Positions 58,584 to 64,000 of a stretch of DNA of 64,000 nucleotides are shown here, piece by piece; position 1 is the stretch's first letter, and every line of letters begins with the position of its first letter. The notes beneath the pieces were generated by a model. It was not told the DNA's origin, searched no databases, and was given only the letters and a program-made list of their open reading frames with translations. Location: positions 3,466 through 67,465 of the forward strand of contig JBDTWB010000001.1 in NCBI GenBank assembly GCA_040006895.1. Reading direction: 5' to 3'. The translations under genes were made by a program, and so were the position numbers. This DNA comes from CAIWHR01 sp040006895. Lineage in GTDB: Bacteria > Pseudomonadota > Gammaproteobacteria > Burkholderiales > Casimicrobiaceae.

Positions 58584-59417
58584 CTAAAGCGTCGCGTCGT
58601 TTTGCTGCGCCTGCTGGTTGACATGCCAGGGGATCGCCAGGCGCTCGATCACCTCGACGGCGTAGTACACGATCACTCCGATCAACGACAGCAGCACGAT
58701 GGTCGCGAAGACCATGGGTGTATCGAGCTGGCCGTTGTACTGCAACAGCAGGTACCCGAGCCCCTTGTCCGACGCCACGAACTCGGCGACGACCGCGGCG
58801 GTCGCCGCGAGTGCGGCACCGACCTTGAGTCCGGTGAAGATGTGCGGCAGCGCCTGGGGCAGCGCGATCTTCAGGAACAGGCGGACGCCTCCGGCACCCG
58901 TCGTACGCGCGAAGTCCATGATGTCGCGATCCGCACTCTTGAAGCCGGCGATGCTCGATACCACGATCGGAAAGAACGAAAGCAGGAAAACGAGCAGCAG
59001 CTTCGGGGTGAAGCCGAAGCCGAACCAGATGATGAACAGCGGCGCGATCGCGATCTTGGGCACGATCTGCAGGAATACGATCACGGGGTATACCGAATGC
59101 TCCATGAACCGGGAATAGGCGATGCTGAGCGCAAGCGGAACGCTGACCACCACGGCCAGCGCGTACCCGGCCAGGATTTCGCGCGTGGTGACCCACGCGC
59201 CCTGCATGACCACCTCGTGGCGGCGCGAGAACTCCTCCCAGACCCGCGACGGCGGCGGCAGGAGGTATTCCTTGATGCCGAAGAGATGGACCGCGAATTC
59301 CCAGAGGAGGAACAGCATCACGAAGATCAGCAGCGCACCGACGCGCCGGCGCAGCCAGCCGGCGAGGGCGGCGCTCCGGCTGACGCGCGCCGCGGGAAGC
59401 GTTGCCGCGTCGCTCAT
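58584..59417 (-). CDS. NitT/TauT-type ABC transporter permease (catabolic cluster)
   Basis: A 277-residue permease with about six membrane segments (VGALLIFVMLFLLWEFAVHLFG near residue 27, ILAGYALAVVVSVPLALSIAYS near 81). EHSVYPVIVFLQIVPKIAIAPLFIIWFGFGFTPKLLLVFLLSFFPIVVSS near 107 is family-typical and ALPQALPHIFTGLKVGAALAATAAVVAEF near 189 includes the coupling loop. The start overlaps the cupin gene stop by 4 nt. Confidence 0.92.
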   Translation of the reverse strand: MSDAATLPAARVSRSAALAGWLRRRVGALLIFVMLFLLWEFAVHLFGIKEYLLPPPSRVWEEFSRRHEVVMQGAWVTTREILAGYALAVVVSVPLALSIAYSRFMEHSVYPVIVFLQIVPKIAIAPLFIIWFGFGFTPKLLLVFLLSFFPIVVSSIAGFKSADRDIMDFARTTGAGGVRLFLKIALPQALPHIFTGLKVGAALAATAAVVAEFVASDKGLGYLLLQYNGQLDTPMVFATIVLLSLIGVIVYYAVEVIERLAIPWHVNQQAQQNDATL

Positions 59418-59890
59418 GGCGCGGTGTGCCAGGGCGCAGGCGCTTCCGACAGCGCGAAGGTGCCGTACTCCGCCGGGATGTTGATCTCGATCACCTCGAG
59501 ATCGTCGGAGCGCGCGATGACGTTATGAGCCACCCCCGCGGGCTGCGACAGCGCCCCGCCGGCCGTAAGGGTCACTTCCTCGGCGACATCCGCAAAACGG
59601 AAAGTGAGCGAGCCTTTCAGGACGTAGACGAAATGGCCGGTCATGTCGTGCCAGTGCCAGCCGGTGGGCGCCGGAAAGGGCCGGATCGCGCGAATATGCT
59701 TGGCGCCGATCGCGCCCGCAGTGGCCGCGGCAAGCCCGAGATCACGATACTCGACGTCGGCGCGCAGGCCTTCACGCTCGAAGTGCGCACGCGTGGCGGG
59801 CTGCGAGGCGAGCGCGCTCAACGCCTGGGCGAGTGCGAGCGGACCCGGGTAGCGCGGCGCTGCCGGTGCGGCGGATTCCTGATCGGCCAT
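59414..59890 (-). CDS. Cupin domain protein
   Basis: A 158-residue single-cupin protein. The metal-binding first motif reads GWHWHDMTGHFVYVLKGSLTFRF near residue 77 (two His kept, the usual Glu not obvious), the second motif GGALSQPAGVAHNVIARSDDLEVIEI near 112 with one His. May be a dioxygenase, isomerase or sensor; function not assignable. GAGGAG lies upstream of the ATG at 59888-59890. Coupled by overlap to the permease gene. Confidence 0.82.
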   Translation of the reverse strand: MADQESAAPAAPRYPGPLALAQALSALASQPATRAHFEREGLRADVEYRDLGLAAATAGAIGAKHIRAIRPFPAPTGWHWHDMTGHFVYVLKGSLTFRFADVAEEVTLTAGGALSQPAGVAHNVIARSDDLEVIEINIPAEYGTFALSEAPAPWHTAP

Positions 59891-60009
59891 CTTGCTCCTC
59901 CTCGTGCCCTGTCCCGGGCCTTCATCCAATTGCCGTCCCATGGCGACGACTCGTCCTGCCATTCTGGCACGCGTCGCCGGCATTGCGTATGCGTCGCCGG
60001 CAACGCCGA

Positions 60010-60789
60010 CTACATGGTGACGTTGACGGCGCCGCCGTCGATCAGCAGGTTGTGGCCGACGATGAAGCCGGCATGGGCGCTGCACAGGAATGCGCATGCC
60101 TTGCCGAATTCTTCCGGCGAACCGAACCGTCCGGCGGGCACCTCCGCACGTCGCGCCGCGGCGAATGCGTCGAAGTCCTGGCCCGCCTTGGCCGAGCGCT
60201 TGCGCAGGCCGTCGACCGTACGGGCGGTGTCGAATGGTCCTGGCAGCAGATTGTTGATGGTCACGTTGTGCCGCGCGACCTGGCGCGCGAGGCCCGCCAC
60301 GAACCCGGTCAGACCGGTGCGCGCACCGTTGGAGAGGCCGAGGTCGGGCAACGGAGCCCGGACCGACCGCGACGTGATGTTGACGATGCGGCCGAAACGA
60401 CGCTCGATCATGCCGTCGATGACGGCCCTGATCAGCATGATCGGCGTGATCATGTTGTCATTGAGGGCCTTCTGCCACGTCGGTTCGTCCCAGTCGCGGA
60501 AATCGCCGAGGGGCGGGCCACCCGCGTTGTTCACCAGGATGTCGGGTGCCGGACACGCGGCCAGTACCTGCGCGCGTCCTTGGGGGGTGGTGATATCGCA
60601 CGCGACCGCGGTCACCTGCACGCCCGTGGCGCGGCGAATCTCGTCGGCGGTGGCCTCGAGCGTGTCCCGTGAGCGTGCATTGAGCACGAGGTCCACGCCT
60701 TCGCTGGCCAGTGCCATTGCGCAGCCCTGGCCCAGTCCCTGGCTCGATGCGCAGACAATGGCCTTGCGATGGCGGATGGCGTAGTCCAT
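60010..60789 (-). CDS. Short-chain dehydrogenase family protein with replaced catalytic Tyr and Lys
   Basis: A 259-residue SDR. The cofactor loop reads CASSQGLGQG near residue 13 and NNAGG near 87. The active-site Ser140 (VNITS) is present, but the positions of the YxxxK pair are Ser153 and Arg157 (LSNGART). This fits a known atypical SDR subgroup lacking the standard tetrad. It ends NLLIDGGAVNVTM as SDRs do. Whether it is a dehydrogenase at all is uncertain. Lies 119 bp upstream of the cupin gene and 41 bp downstream of the amidohydrolase. Confidence 0.88.
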   Translation of the reverse strand: MDYAIRHRKAIVCASSQGLGQGCAMALASEGVDLVLNARSRDTLEATADEIRRATGVQVTAVACDITTPQGRAQVLAACPAPDILVNNAGGPPLGDFRDWDEPTWQKALNDNMITPIMLIRAVIDGMIERRFGRIVNITSRSVRAPLPDLGLSNGARTGLTGFVAGLARQVARHNVTINNLLPGPFDTARTVDGLRKRSAKAGQDFDAFAAARRAEVPAGRFGSPEEFGKACAFLCSAHAGFIVGHNLLIDGGAVNVTM

Positions 60790-60830
60790 GGTGATCGAGG
60801 TCCCGGGTCTGTCAGTTCGTTGGCGGAAGG

Positions 60831-62114
60831 TCAGGCGGCGTGACGCTCTGGTCGCGCCGGACGCGAGGGCGGGGGCTTGTGGAACACGCCGTCCTTCATG
60901 ATGGCGAGCAATCGCTCGCGCTGCTGGAGAATGTCGATATCGACGAGCGGATCGCCGTCCACGAGCAACAGGTCGGCGAGCGCCCCCTCCCGTATCACGC
61001 CGAGCTCGCCCGGACGACCCATGAGCTCGCCGCCGAGACGCGTCGCGGCGACGATCGCCTCCATCGGCGAGAATCCCATCAGGTCGACGAAGAAGCGCAG
61101 GTCGCGCGCGTTGTTGCCGTGCGGATTCCAGGCGAAGCCATAGTCGCCTCCCGGCAGCACCCGCACGCCGCGCCGCTTGAGCTCGATCATGCGCTCGACC
61201 GTCATGTCGAGATCGCGCTCGACGCGTGAGCGCAGCGCGGGAGTCGACGGCAAGCCATGGCGCCCGGACTCGTGCAGGCGTGTCCAGGTGACCGACATCG
61301 CCGGGGCGACGAACACGCGGTCCTTGTGCGCCTCGAGCAGGTCGAGGGCCTCGGCATCGGCGCATGTCGCGTGGTATATCACGTCGACGCCGTGGCGCAC
61401 GCACATCTTGACCGAGGCGGCGCTGCGCGCATGGGCGGCGACTTGCTTGCCGCGTTCCCTCGCGACCTCGCACACGGCAGCCACCTCGTCGTCGGACATG
61501 AGCGTCTGGGCCGACGGGATTGCGGGCGTGGATGTATCGCCGGAAGGCACGATCTTGAGCACGTCCACGCCCTCGCGGCAGGCTTCGCGCGCGGCGCGGC
61601 GGAACTCCACCGGTCCGTCGCAGGGCAGCGTATACATCGCCTCGCCCGGGTCGAGATGCAGCTGGCGGAGATCTCCGACACCGCCGGTGACGGTGAACTG
61701 CACGCTCGCGGCGAGCAGCCGGGGGCCGGGGAACCGGCCGCTGTCGATGGCATTGCGGGTGACGACGTCCAGCCGCGGCTTGGTCGCGGCCGCGGAGAAA
61801 CACGACGTGAAGCCCGCGTCGAGATAGAGCCGCGCATGCGCCAGCGTCAGCAGCAGGTGCTCTTCCACCGGCAACGAGGTTAGCGCATGCGGCGTCGCCT
61901 GGTCGACGAACGACAGGTGCGCGTGCGGCTCGACGAGCCCGGGCATGAGCGTGGCGCCCACGGCGTCGACCCTTACGGTGCCCTCGGGGACGCGCAACTC
62001 GCCGGGCCTGCCTACCGCGCTGATCCGATTGCCCGTGACGAGCACGTCGGCCAGCACCGGCGGTGCACCAAAGCCATCGATCACGGTCGCGCCGACGAAC
62101 AGTGTCGCGGTCAT
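60831..62114 (-). CDS. Metal-dependent amidohydrolase (imidazolonepropionase-like)
   Basis: A 427-residue amidohydrolase. The metal motif HxH is in LMPGLVEPHAHLSFVD near residue 55; VDVLKIVPSGD near 177 offers the carboxylated Lys; QVAAHARS near 216 and GVDVIYHATC near 232 supply His; the late Asp is in VLPGGDYGFAWNPHG near 308. Members open cyclic amides or hydrolyse acyl amino acids. It may make the first hydrolytic cut of the imported compound. The ATG at 62112-62114 has no clear ribosome-binding site; the frame is open upstream. Confidence 0.88.
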   Translation of the reverse strand: MTATLFVGATVIDGFGAPPVLADVLVTGNRISAVGRPGELRVPEGTVRVDAVGATLMPGLVEPHAHLSFVDQATPHALTSLPVEEHLLLTLAHARLYLDAGFTSCFSAAATKPRLDVVTRNAIDSGRFPGPRLLAASVQFTVTGGVGDLRQLHLDPGEAMYTLPCDGPVEFRRAAREACREGVDVLKIVPSGDTSTPAIPSAQTLMSDDEVAAVCEVARERGKQVAAHARSAASVKMCVRHGVDVIYHATCADAEALDLLEAHKDRVFVAPAMSVTWTRLHESGRHGLPSTPALRSRVERDLDMTVERMIELKRRGVRVLPGGDYGFAWNPHGNNARDLRFFVDLMGFSPMEAIVAATRLGGELMGRPGELGVIREGALADLLLVDGDPLVDIDILQQRERLLAIMKDGVFHKPPPSRPARPERHAA

Positions 62115-62223
62115 GAGAACCCGGCGCGCGAGCGCCCTCTTGGCACCCGCCGAGAGGCTCGGAGCCGGGTCGTGACCGCGCGGCGCGGAACGTCGCCGGA
62201 CTTGGGCATGGGCTTGCCTTCGA

Positions 62224-63066
62224 TCATGGCGAAGACGCTGTGCTGTCGAGGCGCATGGCCGGGCCGGCGTGCCTCGGTGCGTGCTGTCGCGTCCAGACCG
62301 GCCAGAGGCCAGTGAGTTCGCGCGTTGCCGCGGCGAGGCGCGGGACGAGTGCCTTGACCCGAGGTCCATCCAGTCGCGCCGTCGGTCCGGCGATCGACAC
62401 CGTGCCGATTACCGGAGCATGGGGCGCATCGACGCCGCGAAAGGTCGCGGCGAGCGCGGTCGTGCCCGGCTCGCCTTCGTCGATGGCCAGCGCGTGACCG
62501 CGGCGGCGGGTGGCGGCGAGCTCCTGGCGCAGGACAGGGGCGCTCCTGATGACCCGGGGACCGAAACCGGCAGGGACCCGAAAGCCGCCGCGAGCGCGCA
62601 CCCGAGCGAGGGCCTCGTCGTCGGACAGGGTGGCGAGCCACGCCTTGCCGGTGGCCGTGGCATGCAGCACGACTTCGCGCCCCATCGAGGGCTCGTAGCG
62701 CAACCCGGCGGTAGCGCCCTGGGCGCAGGCCACCCACGCCAGGGTGTCGCCATCGACGAGCGCAATCCGCACGTACTCGCCGCTGTCCGCCGCGAGCCGG
62801 TCGAGCGCCGTCTGCGCCACGTCGGGCAGGTGATGGGCATCGAGGTAGCGAAACCCGAGCAGCGCGAGCTTGAGCGACAGGGCGTAGTCCTGCGAGAGCG
62901 CATCCTGCTGCACGTAGCCGCGCTCGGCGAGAGTTTGCAGCAACCGGTGCAGGGCGCTCTTGCCGATGCCGAGCGTCGTCGCCAATGCCCCCAGGGAGAG
63001 GCCACGGGCGTGCTGGGCGAGCACTTCGAGCACCGCGAGACTGCGGTCGACGTTGGCGACGGACAT
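62224..63066 (-). CDS. IclR family transcriptional regulator
   Basis: A 280-residue IclR protein. Winged-helix residues 1-60 (VDRSLAVLEVLAQHARGLSLGALATTLGIGKSALHRLLQTLAERGYV) precede the ligand domain with GREVVLHATATGKAWLATL near 128 and GHALAIDEGEPGTTALAATFRG near 190. First gene of the minus-strand cluster and divergent from the gene at 63173. A perfect IclR-type palindrome lies in the shared control region, so it likely controls both directions and itself. Confidence 0.93.
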   Translation of the reverse strand: MSVANVDRSLAVLEVLAQHARGLSLGALATTLGIGKSALHRLLQTLAERGYVQQDALSQDYALSLKLALLGFRYLDAHHLPDVAQTALDRLAADSGEYVRIALVDGDTLAWVACAQGATAGLRYEPSMGREVVLHATATGKAWLATLSDDEALARVRARGGFRVPAGFGPRVIRSAPVLRQELAATRRRGHALAIDEGEPGTTALAATFRGVDAPHAPVIGTVSIAGPTARLDGPRVKALVPRLAAATRELTGLWPVWTRQHAPRHAGPAMRLDSTASSP

Positions 63067-63099
63067 CAGGAGCCTGGCGGGTTCTGTCCAAGGTCTATC

Positions 63100-63114
63100 T
63101 GGAACGTCATTCCA
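63100..63114. promoter_or_regulatory. IclR-type operator palindrome
   Basis: TGGAA-CGTCA-TTCCA, a perfect 5-bp inverted repeat with 5-bp centre, the same arms and spacing as the E. coli IclR box (TGGAA-N5-TTCCA). It sits 34 bp before the iclR-family start and 59 bp before the divergent gene, the usual place for such an operator. Confidence 0.75.
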
Positions 63115-63172
63115 TTATCTCCCGACCTGCGCTAGAGTCAAGTCCGGCGATGATCCAGCGCGGGAGGGACGG

Positions 63173-63874
63173 GTGGGACTTCTGGGAAGCGGTGCAGTCG
63201 CGATCTGGCACGACATCGTGTCCGAGGGGCGCGCAATTTTCTATGGCTGGCATGGTGAGGAGCACATGCCCGAGCGAGCCGCGGTGCCGGGGTTCCTGCG
63301 TGGCCGCCGTTACCTCGCCCTGCAGGGCGCCCCGGAATTCTTCAACCTCTATGAGACCGCGGGCACAGACGTGCTGTCCGGTCCCGATTATCTCGAACGC
63401 CTGAATCATCCGACCCCCCGCACGCGTGCTGCCGTGGCGCATTTCCGCAACGTCGCGCGCTCGCTGTGCGACGTGGCGGCGAGTCACGGCCGCGGTGACG
63501 GCGGGTTGATCGCGACCCTGCGCTATGACGTCGCCCCCGATCGCGCCGCGGGCCACCGCGCCGTCATGCAATCCAGGGTTGCGGCGCTCGCCGGCGAACC
63601 CGGCGTCGCGGGCGCCCATTTCCTGGTGACCGACTTGGCGGCGAGCGGCGTCGAGACCGCGGAACGCCGCGCGCGGGCGAGCGCCACCGACACGCCGGGT
63701 GCCGTCGTCCTGCTCGAATGGTGGGGCGACTGCGACGGGCTGCGCGAACGTTGCGCGGCGCTGGTGCAGGATGGCGCGTTCGCGGCGGCCGCCGCGCCGC
63801 CGGAGCTCGGTATCTATCGGCTGCAGAATGCCTGCGCCCGGCACGATCCGGGCGCGCCGAGCGGGCGATCCTAG
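63173..63874 (+). CDS. Uncharacterised protein, DUF4286-like, divergent from the IclR cluster
   Basis: A 233-residue soluble protein. The N-terminal IWHDIVSEGRAIFYGWHGEEHMPERAAVPGFLRGRRYLALQG (residues 11-52) resembles DUF4286-type alpha-beta barrel (dimeric ferredoxin-like) proteins, as does the FFNLYET segment. A second, weaker repeat near residues 108-225 (LIATLRYDVAPDR ... LEWWGDCDG) suggests two such domains. Function unknown. The GTG at 63173 has GGGAGGG 5 nt upstream; no other start is supported. Shares the operator with the IclR gene. Confidence 0.72.
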   Translation: MGLLGSGAVAIWHDIVSEGRAIFYGWHGEEHMPERAAVPGFLRGRRYLALQGAPEFFNLYETAGTDVLSGPDYLERLNHPTPRTRAAVAHFRNVARSLCDVAASHGRGDGGLIATLRYDVAPDRAAGHRAVMQSRVAALAGEPGVAGAHFLVTDLAASGVETAERRARASATDTPGAVVLLEWWGDCDGLRERCAALVQDGAFAAAAAPPELGIYRLQNACARHDPGAPSGRS

Positions 63875-63946
63875 CGCTGGCTGCGACACCTGAGACCGCG
63901 TGGCGCGGCACCCCGACTCGCTACCCCGCCGTCAACCTGCGCCGCG

Positions 63947-63985
63947 TACGGACGCCGGGTACGGACGCCGGGTCCGGACGCCGGG
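63947..63985. repeat. Three tandem copies of TACGGACGCCGGG
   Basis: Units at 63947-63959, 63960-63972 and 63973-63985; the third has one change (TCCGG). It lies at the end of the window in non-coding DNA after the DUF4286-like gene, so the full array may extend no further than seen here. Confidence 0.85.
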
Positions 63986-64000
63986 CACGCAAGTACGCGG

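Overview
The window is high-GC, gene-dense bacterial chromosome with no phage, insertion sequence, tRNA or rRNA. Gene content and order point to a betaproteobacterium, probably Burkholderiales-like. The main markers are a yqgE(algH)-ruvX-pyrR-pyrB-pyrX operon, argA next to yggX, thrB between a BPSS1780-type membrane protein and a DUF2782 protein, rpoZ-spoT downstream of yicC-gmk, a PEP-CTERM protein, and a Pil-Chp chemosensory cluster. Species cannot be named from this sequence alone.

Layout. 0-5.7 kb: a hydroxyacid dehydrogenase followed by a CUT1 sugar-type ABC importer (ATPase, Tat-exported binding protein, two permeases). 5.9-7.7 kb: monothiol glutaredoxin with a clear intrinsic terminator, then an ammonium transporter behind a sigma-54 promoter and NtrC-like sites. 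7.8-11.8 kb (minus strand): yicC-gmk-rpoZ-spoT. 12-15.8 kb: Ser/Thr kinase and PP2C phosphatase pair, dnaQ, and a PEP-CTERM protein with its own sigma-54-like promoter. 16-17.6 kb: ilvA. 17.9-29.2 kb: pilG-pilH-pilI-pilJ-chpA, the twitching-motility signalling system, ending in a ~2500-residue hybrid kinase. 29.4-35.4 kb: flavin monooxygenase, PRC-barrel protein, DUF2784 protein, Tat-exported MsrB and an EF-G paralogue. 35.5-38.3 kb (minus): PhoD-type phosphatase and photolyase. 38.4-42.2 kb: the pyrimidine operon. 42.2-44.5 kb (minus): argA-yggX-AhpD-like. 44.7-47 kb: uvrD. 47-49.3 kb (minus): DUF2782-thrB-BPSS1780. 49.4-52.9 kb: LOG-family gene and polA with face-to-face start codons. 53-55.6 kb: a NitT/TauT-type ABC importer. 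55.7-63.1 kb (minus): an eight-gene IclR-controlled uptake and catabolic cluster. 63.2-63.9 kb: a divergent gene of unknown function.

How the genes work together. Most of the window is core metabolism and information processing. The least explained part is the 55.7-63.9 kb cluster. It has an IclR regulator, amidohydrolase, atypical short-chain dehydrogenase, cupin, a complete NitT/TauT importer and a dihydrodipicolinate-synthase-family aldolase/lyase. A divergent orphan gene shares an IclR-like palindrome. This reads as import and breakdown of one small organic compound that cannot be named from sequence. Three enzymes have altered active sites visible by eye: PolA (3'-5' exonuclease carboxylates), the dihydroorotase-like PyrX (lost metal-binding histidines) and the SDR (Ser-x-x-x-Arg in place of Tyr-x-x-x-Lys). 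All comparisons to families come from memory of motifs; no database search was possible.
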